This document shows, in pieces, positions 33,185 to 41,592 of a DNA stretch of 44,396 nt (the stretch's first letter is position 1; each line of letters opens with the position of its first letter). A program made the translations under genes and the position numbers. The stretch is taken from contig NZ_SNXO01000018.1 of assembly GCF_004362975.1 (NCBI RefSeq), forward strand, positions 1 to 44,396, written 5' to 3'. The notes under the pieces were generated by a model that made no database searches, was not told where the DNA came from, and saw nothing but the letters and a program-made list of their open reading frames with translations. The stretch comes from Aminicella lysinilytica. Its GTDB lineage: Bacteria; Bacillota; Clostridia; Peptostreptococcales; Anaerovoracaceae.

Positions 33185-35248
33185 TCACAAATTCAACCAC
33201 TCGTCATACACGAAATCAAGTTCTTCCTGGGCGCTGTCCAGCTTTTCCTGCATTTCCCGCAGAGCCTTGGAATCGGACAGGTTGGCTGGCTTGCACATAT
33301 CCTCCTGGATCTCCTTGATCTCTGTTTCCAGGGAGTCTATGGTGTCTTCAAGTTCTTTTCGCTGACGCTCGTTTCTCCGGTGCTCGGCCTGTTTCTGCTT
33401 CTTCAAAGCCCTTTCCTCCGCCGGCGACAGAGCTTCCTGCCCGGCCGGGGCCACTTCCATTCCGGAGGCTTTCTGTGCATCGCGCAGGCCATCTACCAGA
33501 TCGTCATTAGGCGATGCCTTGCTTTGGCCGCCGGTGTGGAGGCCGGCAGTCACAACGCCCGCGCTGCCTTCGTCCTTAAGTTCTTCTATATACTTCTTAC
33601 CTGATTGTATGGAAGCCTTCTTTTCCTCATAGTAGTCATAGCCGCCTACATACTGAGTTATGCCCGAAGGTCCCAGCTCAAATATCCGCGACGCCACCTT
33701 GTTCAGGAAATATCTGTCATGGGATACGGCGATGACCGTACCAGGATAATCCTTCAACGCATCCTCGAAAACCTCCTTGGAATCTATGTCCAGGTGGTTA
33801 GTAGGCTCATCCAGCACCAGAACATTGGTACCGGACATCATGAGCTTAAGCAGAGCCAGGCGAGCCTTCTCGCCGCCGCTGAGTGAGCCTACAGGTATGA
33901 ATACCTGATCGTTGGTGAACAAAAATCTGCCCAGGATGGCTCGTATCTCGCTGTCTTTGTAAAGTCTGTAGGAATCGTGGACCTCATCCATAACGGTCTT
34001 GCTGTCGTCAAGCATTTCCTGCCGCTGGTCGTAATATCCGAAGGTCACATTGTGCCCGATCTTCAGGTAGCCGGCCGTCGGCGTCAGGTCGCCCATCATG
34101 ATCTTCAGCAAAGTAGTTTTGCCGATGCCGTTAGGTCCGACGATACATATGCGCTCGCCCTTTTTGATATCGAAATCCACATTTTCAAAGAGGTCGCGCC
34201 TGTCAGCGCCGAAGCCGAAGGACTTAGACAGATCCTCGCCGAAAAGCACGTCATTTCCACTTTTGTACTCCTGACGAAAGTGTATCTTCATGGAACCCAG
34301 TTCTTCCTCGGGCCTGTCCATAACATCCATAGCTGCCAGCTTCTTCTCGCGGGAAGCCGCCCGCTTGGCCAGATGCTCCGTGCCGCGCTCCTTGAACTTT
34401 CTGATTATGTCTTCCTGGCGCTTTATCTCGTCCTGCTGCTTGCCGTAAGCCCTGATGTCAGCCTCTCGCTGCTCACGCTTCTTGATGGCGAATTCCGTGT
34501 AATTTCCCTCGTAGCTCTTAAGCCTGCGATGCTCCACGTCGAAGATCCTGGTGGCCATCTGATCCAGAAAATACCTGTCATGGGACACCAGCAAAATAGT
34601 GCCTGTGTAGGCTTTCAGGAACTGCTCAAGCCATTTGAGCATGCCTATGTCCAGGTGGTTGGTCGGTTCGTCTAACAAAAGGATGTCCGGCTTTTCCATC
34701 AGAAGGCAGGCCAGGGCCAGTCTGGTCCGCTCGCCGCCGCTGAGGGTGTGTATAGGCTTATCATAGTAGTCCTCGCTGAAGGCCATGCTGGTAAGTATTC
34801 CCTTCATTTCGCTCTTATACGAGAAGCCGCCTTCGTTCCTGAATCTGTCCTGCAGATCTCCCAGGCGATGAAGGGCTCTGTGGTATTCGTCGCTGTCCAG
34901 TTCTCCATCTGACGCCATTTCCGCCACCTTGTCGCTGAGCCTGTGTATCTCATTTTCCAGTTTCTCGAAATGGCCGTATATTCTGTGGACCTCTTCAAGA
35001 AGAGTGCTGTTATCGTCGAAGGTATCCTTTTGAGCCAGGTAGCCCATGGATATGTCCTTAGACACGAAAAAATCGCCGGAATCAGCATGGTCCCGGCCTG
35101 CGAGGATATTCAACAGGGTGGTCTTCCCGGCGCCGTTGGCTCCGACTATGCCCACTCTGTCACCGCTGTTGACGTGAAAGGACATTCTGTCCAGGATCAC
35201 GTCGACTCCATATGCTTTTGTAAGGTCAGTTGCTGACAATACTATCAT
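33185..35248 (-). CDS. ABC-F family ATPase
   Basis: 687 residues with two ABC cassettes and no membrane segments. The first has Walker A GANGAGKTTL (near 36) and LSGGERTRLALACLL; the second GPNGIGKTTLL (near 374) and LSGGEKARLALLKL, both followed by VLDEPTNHLDI. Between them lies the charged inter-domain linker (about 235-310). The C-terminal 120 residues are a coiled coil (RRNERQRKELEDTIDSLETE). ABC-F proteins act on the ribosome, as translation factors or in antibiotic resistance; the long C-terminal coiled coil fits the Uup/YdiF-type housekeeping group. It closes the TsaE-TsaB-RimI-TsaD cluster, 12 bases after tsaD. Confidence 0.93.
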   Translation of the reverse strand: MIVLSATDLTKAYGVDVILDRMSFHVNSGDRVGIVGANGAGKTTLLNILAGRDHADSGDFFVSKDISMGYLAQKDTFDDNSTLLEEVHRIYGHFEKLENEIHRLSDKVAEMASDGELDSDEYHRALHRLGDLQDRFRNEGGFSYKSEMKGILTSMAFSEDYYDKPIHTLSGGERTRLALACLLMEKPDILLLDEPTNHLDIGMLKWLEQFLKAYTGTILLVSHDRYFLDQMATRIFDVEHRRLKSYEGNYTEFAIKKREQREADIRAYGKQQDEIKRQEDIIRKFKERGTEHLAKRAASREKKLAAMDVMDRPEEELGSMKIHFRQEYKSGNDVLFGEDLSKSFGFGADRRDLFENVDFDIKKGERICIVGPNGIGKTTLLKIMMGDLTPTAGYLKIGHNVTFGYYDQRQEMLDDSKTVMDEVHDSYRLYKDSEIRAILGRFLFTNDQVFIPVGSLSGGEKARLALLKLMMSGTNVLVLDEPTNHLDIDSKEVFEDALKDYPGTVIAVSHDRYFLNKVASRIFELGPSGITQYVGGYDYYEEKKASIQSGKKYIEELKDEGSAGVVTAGLHTGGQSKASPNDDLVDGLRDAQKASGMEVAPAGQEALSPAEERALKKQKQAEHRRNERQRKELEDTIDSLETEIKEIQEDMCKPANLSDSKALREMQEKLDSAQEELDFVYDEWLNL

Positions 35249-35259
35249 TTCTACTCCAT

Positions 35260-36276
35260 TTACAGAGACAGGTCTGCGTAAGCGTCCAGATGCAGATCGT
35301 CCGCCCCCTCTTTCTTATACTTGTAATATGCCGCCGCGGCGATCATGGCTCCGTTGTCCGTGCACAAAACCGGCTCCGGCGCATATAGTCTGATACCTTC
35401 TTTATGGCAGGCTTCCTTAAGTTCCCGGCGCAGTTCCGAATTAGCCGCAACGCCGCCGGCAATGACAAGCCTGTCTTTGTTCATGTTCCTTACTGCCATC
35501 ATGGTCTTATCCACGACTACATCAAGAACTGCCTGCTGGAAGCTGGCGGAAACATCCGCAACATTTATCTCCCTGCCGGCCATTTTCTCTGTGTTTATAT
35601 AGTTCAGAACGGCCGTCTTCAGACCGCTGAAACTGAAATCCAGGCTGTCCTTTTCCAGATAGACACGCTTGAAGTGGACCGCCTCCGGATTCCCGTCCTT
35701 AGCAGCCTTATCCACCTTGGGACCGCCGGGATAACCCAGGCCGATGACCCTGGCAACTTTATCGTAAGCCTCGCCTACGGCATCGTCTCTGGTGCCTCCG
35801 AGGACCTTGCATTCGTTGTAATCTGTCACTTCCACGATATTAGTGTGACCTCCGGAAACTATGAGTGCCATAAATGGCGGCTCAAGATCCGGGTACTGGA
35901 TATAGTTGGCGCTCACATGACCGTGCATGTGATTGACGCCTACCAGGGGAATGTCCTTGGCGAAGGACAAAGCCTTAGCCGTTGCAACTCCAATTACTAC
36001 GGCGCCGATGAGTCCCGGGCCGTTAGTGACTCCTATAAGATCCACGTCGTCCAGTGTAACTCCCGCTTCTGACAGAGCCTCATCCAGAACGCTGTTTATG
36101 TTCTGCAGATGATGCCGCGAAGCCAGTTCCGGCACTACGCCGCCGAAAACAGTGTGAAGTGCTATCTGTGATGAAATAACATCAGACATCAGCTGGCGGC
36201 CGTCGGCCACTACAGCTATAGATGTTTCATCGCAGCTGGATTCTATTCCCAATGTAATAAATTTCCCGTCTTTCAT
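35260..36276 (-). CDS. tsaD: tRNA threonylcarbamoyladenosine transferase TsaD
   Basis: 338 residues from the ATG at 36276. Family marks: GIESSCDETSIAV, the metal-binding NHMHGH, VSGGHTN, and CTDNGAMIA near the C-terminus. With TsaB and TsaE it adds threonylcarbamoyl to A37 of ANN-decoding tRNAs. The start overlaps the rimI stop; the upstream ATG at 36318 lies inside rimI. Confidence 0.97.
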   Translation of the reverse strand: MKDGKFITLGIESSCDETSIAVVADGRQLMSDVISSQIALHTVFGGVVPELASRHHLQNINSVLDEALSEAGVTLDDVDLIGVTNGPGLIGAVVIGVATAKALSFAKDIPLVGVNHMHGHVSANYIQYPDLEPPFMALIVSGGHTNIVEVTDYNECKVLGGTRDDAVGEAYDKVARVIGLGYPGGPKVDKAAKDGNPEAVHFKRVYLEKDSLDFSFSGLKTAVLNYINTEKMAGREINVADVSASFQQAVLDVVVDKTMMAVRNMNKDRLVIAGGVAANSELRRELKEACHKEGIRLYAPEPVLCTDNGAMIAAAAYYKYKKEGADDLHLDAYADLSL

Positions 36277-36749
36277 TATGATTCCTCTGTGATTTTGTCC
36301 GGATCGCCCATGCGCCACATTATTATGGCGTCCTCGCCGTTGTCCTCGTAATAACCCTTACGCCTGCCGGATTCCTTGAAACCGAATCTGCCATAAAGGC
36401 TCTGGGCAGCCTCGTTGCTTGCCCGCACCTCCAGGGTGTGACTGACGATGCCGGCCTCTTCAGTGGCGTTTATCATGGTATTTAACAAAATAGTGCCTAC
36501 GTGCATGCGTCTGTACTTGGGCAGTACGGCTACGTTATTTATGTGGCCTTCGTCTGCGATGCTCCAGACGCCGATGTATCCTATGAGTTCCCCCTCCAGG
36601 TCAGCCACTATATATGTGGCCAGCTTGTTTTCCGCTATATCGTGGCGCAGGGATTCCTCAGACCAGGGAGTCTCAAAGCATTCCTGCTCTATGGTCTCCA
36701 GTCCCGGCACATCGCTGACCGTTGCTTTTCTGATTGTTAGTTCTGACAT
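36276..36749 (-). CDS. rimI: Ribosomal protein S18-alanine acetyltransferase RimI-like
   Basis: 157 residues, GNAT fold: VAVLPKYRRMHVGTILLNTM is the acetyl-CoA binding loop, and LEVRASNEAAQSLYGRFGFK is typical. Position between tsaB and tsaD, with overlapping stops and starts, is the usual home of rimI. Substrate inferred from context. Confidence 0.92.
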   Translation of the reverse strand: MSELTIRKATVSDVPGLETIEQECFETPWSEESLRHDIAENKLATYIVADLEGELIGYIGVWSIADEGHINNVAVLPKYRRMHVGTILLNTMINATEEAGIVSHTLEVRASNEAAQSLYGRFGFKESGRRKGYYEDNGEDAIIMWRMGDPDKITEES

Positions 36750-37465
36750 TATTTACTCCTGAATTTAGCCATTTTCGCCGCTCTGGCCCTGGCAAGGGAT
36801 CCGTCCCTGAGTTTCTGCTCTGCTTCTGTCTCACGCATGTAGTCGGGCAAAAGCTCCTCGTATGTGCAGGTCTCGCCTGCCTCCAGTTTATCCATGGCAA
36901 AGGCAGCCGTCATGGTGGCTGTCTGGTATCTGTCTTCTTCCTGAGCGCATTCGCGGCCCTGAAGTTTGTCGGCGTAAGCGTCTACGCCGTCGCCGTAAAA
37001 GATCGGCGCTATGCCGGCCTTATCGACTGCGTCCAGAACATCCGTAAGCATGTACGGTCCCGGCTTCAGAATGTCCTTTTTATCCTTGTCAAAGACTGCT
37101 CCGTAGACCTGCCCCCTGCGAGCGTTGAATATGACCGCTACGGGCCTGTTTCCGCACTTGAGGCGGAATGTATCCAGTGTCGGCACCTGTATGCACGGCT
37201 TATGCAAGGCCTGAGCCACGGCTCTGGCCGATGATACGCCTATGCGTATGCCTGTGAAAGAGCCCGGACCCACCGATGCGGCTACGGCCGCAATATCGCT
37301 GCCGGTCACCTTTTGTTCCCGGAAGAGTTCCTGCGTCATGGCCATGAGGTTTTTCAGATGGCTCATGTCTTCGGTGGTGGTCTTCATGGTCATTTTATAT
37401 GTTTCCAGGTCGGCAAGAGCTACTGAGCCGATTTTTCCTGTTGTTTCTATGGCTAAAATGTACAT
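36749..37465 (-). CDS. tsaB: tRNA threonylcarbamoylation protein TsaB
   Basis: 238 residues from the ATG at 37465. ILAIETTGKIGSVALADLE opens; AAVAASVGPGSFTGIRIGVS is the signature. It dimerises with TsaD. The gene overlaps tsaE by 13 bases; the longer ORF start at 37555 is inside tsaE. Confidence 0.95.
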   Translation of the reverse strand: MYILAIETTGKIGSVALADLETYKMTMKTTTEDMSHLKNLMAMTQELFREQKVTGSDIAAVAASVGPGSFTGIRIGVSSARAVAQALHKPCIQVPTLDTFRLKCGNRPVAVIFNARRGQVYGAVFDKDKKDILKPGPYMLTDVLDAVDKAGIAPIFYGDGVDAYADKLQGRECAQEEDRYQTATMTAAFAMDKLEAGETCTYEELLPDYMRETEAEQKLRDGSLARARAAKMAKFRSK

Positions 37466-37872
37466 CTGTAAACTCTCTCTCCTTCCTTTTCTCCGTATTC
37501 TATGAATATGCAAAGGGTCTCGTCGGGCAGCACCTCGGCCACCTGATCGGCCCACTCTATGATGCAGATGCCGCCGGCGTCGAAGTACTCATCTGCGCCG
37601 ATATCGAACATGTCCTCGCCGCTTTCCAGGCGGTAGACATCGAAATGATACAGGGGCAGCCTGCCGGAATGATGCTCGCCGACAATAGTAAAAGTAGGGC
37701 TCGTGATCCTTTCGGTAACGCCAAGCCCTTCAGCTATATACTTTGTCAATGTGGTTTTCCCTGTGCCCAGGTCGCCTATGAGGGCGACTATATCGCCGGC
37801 CTTCAGTTTCCCGGCCAGGTCCAACCCAAAGCGTCTCGTATCTTCTTCGTTTTTAATGGTAACCGTTCTCAT
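37453..37872 (-). CDS. tsaE: tRNA threonylcarbamoylation ATPase TsaE
   Basis: 139 residues: Walker A GDLGTGKTTLTKYI, SPTFTIVGEHHSGRLPLYHF and DVYRLESGEDMFDIGADEYF. The small ATPase of the t6A complex; first gene of the cluster. Confidence 0.96.
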   Translation of the reverse strand: MRTVTIKNEEDTRRFGLDLAGKLKAGDIVALIGDLGTGKTTLTKYIAEGLGVTERITSPTFTIVGEHHSGRLPLYHFDVYRLESGEDMFDIGADEYFDAGGICIIEWADQVAEVLPDETLCIFIEYGEKEGERVYRCTF

Positions 37873-37881
37873 AAGTATTTC

Positions 37882-38451
37882 CTACTTCTTCGGTACGGAC
37901 GGCTTGTTCTCGGCTCTGTGTATGAGCTTGGATATCCTCTTGTATATGAGGAATGTCAGCAGAGCGTTGATACCGGCCTTGGAAAGGTTGAAAGGAATTA
38001 TCGCCGGCAGCATGAGTGCTACTACGGCTTTCTTCTGCATTCCGTAAAAGAGCGGATCCATTATATAATTCGCTGCGCACATGACCACTGTCATGGTTAT
38101 GACGCCTGCAACCAAAGCAACGACGGCCTCTTTCTTGGTCTTTTTGTGCCTGTAAAGGTTGCCTGCAACAATGACGAATGAGCCCGTTGCCAGTACATGC
38201 ATGACGAAGCCTATCCACGTGTCCTGTCCCATGATGAATGCTTCTATGAAGCTTGCAAGGAACGTAACGATAAGTCCTGCCACAGGTCCGAAGGAAAATG
38301 TGGCTATGAGGATAGGAATGTCGGCCAGGTCGTATTTGAAGGCCGGCATCAGCGGATATGGTACGTATATCATTACCAGGACGCAGGCAATGGCCGTAAG
38401 CATGGCCAGGGTCGCCAGTTCCACCTGATAATATCTGGAATTTTGCTTCAT
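37882..38451 (-). CDS. ECF transporter S component, RibU-like
   Basis: 189 residues and about six membrane segments. FKYDLADIPILIATFSFGPV matches the RibU-type substrate-binding region, so riboflavin is the likely ligand. It relies on a shared energising module (EcfA/A'/T) that is not in the window. No FMN riboswitch was noticed upstream. Lys/Arg-rich loops face the cytoplasm (YRHKKTKKE). Confidence 0.85.
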   Translation of the reverse strand: MKQNSRYYQVELATLAMLTAIACVLVMIYVPYPLMPAFKYDLADIPILIATFSFGPVAGLIVTFLASFIEAFIMGQDTWIGFVMHVLATGSFVIVAGNLYRHKKTKKEAVVALVAGVITMTVVMCAANYIMDPLFYGMQKKAVVALMLPAIIPFNLSKAGINALLTFLIYKRISKLIHRAENKPSVPKK

Positions 38452-38467
38452 GTTCTCTCCTAATGTT

Positions 38468-39901
38468 CTATAGTTCGAAGTCCGGCTGGCTCATCTTGTA
38501 AATGGCGTCAGCGTAGATCTCGATCATCTGGTAATACCGTTTGATTTCAAGTTTCTCATTTTTCTGGTGCATGATATCCGGGTCGCCCGGGAACAGTCCG
38601 CCGTAAGCTACGACGTTATCGAAGGCCTTGGCGTATGTGCCGCCGCCTACAACTATAGGCTGGCTCTCCATGTCGCCGGTCTTATCTCTGTACACTCCCA
38701 CCAGCGTTCTGATTACATTGCTGTTGGTGTCGAAGTAGATAGGCTTCATGTCCCCCTGCTTGACCACGCCCAGATCGTACTTGTCGATGAAAGGCATAAC
38801 AGCTCCGTAGATCTTATCTGCGTTGGCAGAAATCGGATATCTGATGTTTATATTAACTGAGATCGATTCGCCGTCGTAATTGACAAGTCCGTTGTTGAAT
38901 GATAGTTTTCCTGATTTTTCATCATGGAAATCCAAGTTCATGTTCTTGCCGTAAACATTGAATCCAACGCATTTATTATAAAAGTCTATGAATACGTTCA
39001 AGTCGTCGTTAACAAAGGTTAGCTTTCCAAGGAAGGCGAACAAAATGGAAATTGCATTGAGTCCGTCCTGAGGTGCTGCTCCGTGGGCGGCTACTCCCTC
39101 GGCCGTGATTTCCAGGGACTTGCCTACGCCTTTAGTCTTTACTTTATATCCTGTCTCGTTTCTGTATTCCTCTACCAGGTCCTTGATATGGTCATAGGCC
39201 TCCGGGTCGTTGCTTCTGACTACGGCTCTCGCGTGCTCCGGCACCATATTGGCTGCCGTGCCGCCGGAGAGCTTGCTCAGGAGCAGGCCTTCCTTAGGTG
39301 AAGGTGAAAGTTTCTTGGCTATATCAAATCCAATCATGCCCTTTTCTCCGTTGAGAATAGGGAAATCTCCGTCGGGAGTGAACCCATAGTCAGGGTTGCC
39401 CAGTTTTTCCTTATAATGCTGTACTCCGATCCAGTTGGTCTCTTCGTCCAGCCCCATGATCAGACGTATGCGGCGCTGTGGCTCATAGCCGGCGTCCTTC
39501 AAGGCCTTCATGGCAAAGAAGCACGCAAGGAGCGGGCCTTTGTCGTCTGTAGTTCCGCGGCCGTAAATATATCCATCGCTCTCCGCGCCGCTGTACGCAT
39601 CGAAATCCCAGCCGTCTCCGGCAGGTACTACGTCCAGATGGCCGATGATGCCAACGGTTTTATCTCCGCTGCCAAAGTCGATATGCCCGCCGTAATTGTC
39701 TGCATTAGCTGTCTCAAAGCCATACTCCTCAGCCTTTTTCAGCATGTACGCAAAAGCATCCTGCACGCCCTGCCCGAAAGGATATACCTCACCGGATGGT
39801 GTCGTAACAGGATCTCCTGCATCACTTCTGATTCTTATCAGCTCTTTTAGAGTATCGACAGCCTGGCTCTTATTTTCTTCAATATGCTTTGCCAAGTCCA
39901 T
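38468..39901 (-). CDS. pepV: Dipeptidase PepV (M20 family)
   Basis: 477 residues. Metal ligands: GIIGHLDVVPAGDGW, GRGTTDDKGPLLA and MGLDEETNWIG; the lid domain (about 190-380) has AEGVAAHGAAPQDGLNA. A cytoplasmic zinc dipeptidase that recycles imported peptides. GAGGTATT precedes the ATG. Near the family's usual length (about 470). Confidence 0.93.
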   Translation of the reverse strand: MDLAKHIEENKSQAVDTLKELIRIRSDAGDPVTTPSGEVYPFGQGVQDAFAYMLKKAEEYGFETANADNYGGHIDFGSGDKTVGIIGHLDVVPAGDGWDFDAYSGAESDGYIYGRGTTDDKGPLLACFFAMKALKDAGYEPQRRIRLIMGLDEETNWIGVQHYKEKLGNPDYGFTPDGDFPILNGEKGMIGFDIAKKLSPSPKEGLLLSKLSGGTAANMVPEHARAVVRSNDPEAYDHIKDLVEEYRNETGYKVKTKGVGKSLEITAEGVAAHGAAPQDGLNAISILFAFLGKLTFVNDDLNVFIDFYNKCVGFNVYGKNMNLDFHDEKSGKLSFNNGLVNYDGESISVNINIRYPISANADKIYGAVMPFIDKYDLGVVKQGDMKPIYFDTNSNVIRTLVGVYRDKTGDMESQPIVVGGGTYAKAFDNVVAYGGLFPGDPDIMHQKNEKLEIKRYYQMIEIYADAIYKMSQPDFEL

Positions 39902-39918
39902 TTCAATACCTCTTTTTA

Positions 39919-40143
39919 CTAATCTACTGCTTCTACGCCTTTAACTTCCGGAACAGCTTCCTGAAGGATCTGTTCTACGATTCCTTTCAGAGTCATTCTG
40001 GCTCCCTGGCATCCTGCGCAATGTCCCTGTAATCTTACCTGAACAATGTTGTCCTCTGTAATACCGACCAGTTCGATGTCTCCGCCGTCTCTGCGGAGTA
40101 CCTGTTTAACGTCCTCTAAGGCTGCATTGATTTTCTCTTCCAT
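39919..40143 (-). CDS. NifU C-terminal domain Fe-S protein
   Basis: 74 residues: VLRRDGGDIELVGITEDNIV and the cluster ligands GHCAGCQGARMTLKG. A stand-alone NifU-type Fe-S carrier. AAAGGAAA before the ATG; between pepV and the transporter lipoprotein on the same strand. Confidence 0.92.
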   Translation of the reverse strand: MEEKINAALEDVKQVLRRDGGDIELVGITEDNIVQVRLQGHCAGCQGARMTLKGIVEQILQEAVPEVKGVEAVD

Positions 40144-40192
40144 TTGTAATTTTTCCTTTCTATTTATCTGCTTTCGGTTTTCACCGGTGCAG

Positions 40193-41470
40193 TTATTTCA
40201 CTTTATAAACGTATACGGTCTTGAATGCTCCGTCCTTGATAACATCTATGTTAACAGGCTTGCTCGGAACTCCCAGCTTATTGAAAGTTATGACGCCTGA
40301 TGCGCCGGAGTAATCCCTGGTTTTCGCCAGAGCATCTCTGACCTTGGCGCCGTCAGTAGATCCGGCCTTTTCGATAGCCTCTATGGCAAGCATATATGCG
40401 TCATAGGCCATGACCGTTCCCTGATCCTGATTCTTATTGCCATACTTCTTCTGGTAGGCTTCTGTGAATTCTTTATAGTTTTTCGTTTCAGCAGTCTCAC
40501 CGTTAAAGTCAGATGCCACCGCTATTTTTATACCCTTTAATCCGCTCTGCAAACTCAGTAATTTATTGTTATGCCACTCTTTCGGGCCTATGAGCGTAAC
40601 TCCATTGACCTTCAGTCTGTCTAACTCCCCGGCAAAGGTCTTGCCGCTGTCAAAGGATGTCGCCATGAAGATGGTCCTGACGCCGCTTTTTCTGATCTGC
40701 TCGATGCAGGCGTCCAGATCGCTGCCATCCTGCTTGATCTGTATTTCCTGACAGGTGACCGGATGTTTCTCAGCGACTGTGATAGTCTGCTTAGTCGTGA
40801 CCTTCTTCTTCTTGACTTTCTTAGTAACTTTAACGACCTTTTTCGTCTTTGTCACCGTATAAAGGCCCTTGCATTTCCTGGTAAAGTTATTGACCATATC
40901 GCTGACGGTATCGTCTCCTTCAACGGAAACCACTGCTACCTTATTCTGATTCAGGGATTTTACAGCATACTCTGCTGTAGCGTAACCCTGGATGGCCTCG
41001 GAAAAACTGGTACGGAAATAGTACTCATTGTTTTCTGTAACCAGGGGATTAGTCGCCGATATGGTTATTCCCGGCACCTTGGCGTCTCTCAGATATTCGC
41101 CGGCAGCCAGAGAACAGGCGTCTCCGTAAGTTCCCAGTACTACAGCAGGCTTCTTCTCAAGTATATTCTGAATCGCACTCTGCGTAGTATAAATGCTGCT
41201 CTGAGTATCCTCATAAACCAGCTCGACCTTCTTCCCAAGGACCTTGCCGTGAAGTTTGTGGGCGATCTCGATGCCTCTGATTTCCGCTTTACCGTAACTG
41301 CTGTTTTCACCCGTCGTAGGTTCCAGAACGCCGATCTTGATAGTATCAGCCCCGGCTCCTTTGTCAGTGAAAAATGTATCTTTGAAATTGTCATAGGTGG
41401 CGCACCCGCTCAGGCCTGCAACCATGCAGACAGTGATCAGGATCACCATAAGTAATTTCTTTATTTTCAT
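40193..41470 (-). CDS. Branched-chain amino acid-type ABC substrate-binding lipoprotein
   Basis: 425 residues from the ATG at 41470. Lipobox GLSGC gives Cys23. The periplasmic-binding type 1 fold is clear: IKIGVLEPTTGENSSYGKAE, PGITISATNPLVTENNEYYF, and RTSFSEAIQGYATAEYAVKS. A strongly basic insert (VVKVTKKVKKKKVTTKQTIT, about residues 200-227) is unusual and could be a surface loop. No permease or ATPase genes follow it here, so it is an orphan. The alternative start at 41545 would precede the signal peptide and is rejected. Confidence 0.9.
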   Translation of the reverse strand: MKIKKLLMVILITVCMVAGLSGCATYDNFKDTFFTDKGAGADTIKIGVLEPTTGENSSYGKAEIRGIEIAHKLHGKVLGKKVELVYEDTQSSIYTTQSAIQNILEKKPAVVLGTYGDACSLAAGEYLRDAKVPGITISATNPLVTENNEYYFRTSFSEAIQGYATAEYAVKSLNQNKVAVVSVEGDDTVSDMVNNFTRKCKGLYTVTKTKKVVKVTKKVKKKKVTTKQTITVAEKHPVTCQEIQIKQDGSDLDACIEQIRKSGVRTIFMATSFDSGKTFAGELDRLKVNGVTLIGPKEWHNNKLLSLQSGLKGIKIAVASDFNGETAETKNYKEFTEAYQKKYGNKNQDQGTVMAYDAYMLAIEAIEKAGSTDGAKVRDALAKTRDYSGASGVITFNKLGVPSKPVNIDVIKDGAFKTVYVYKVK

Positions 41471-41592
41471 TATTTCCCCGAATATAGCTTTCGATTCCAA
41501 AAAGCGGTGAGAGGTCATGGACCCTTCGCCGCATTTTGTGTGCAAACGTACTCTTTATTATACTACATTTGCCTGAAAAGTAAACATTTTTG

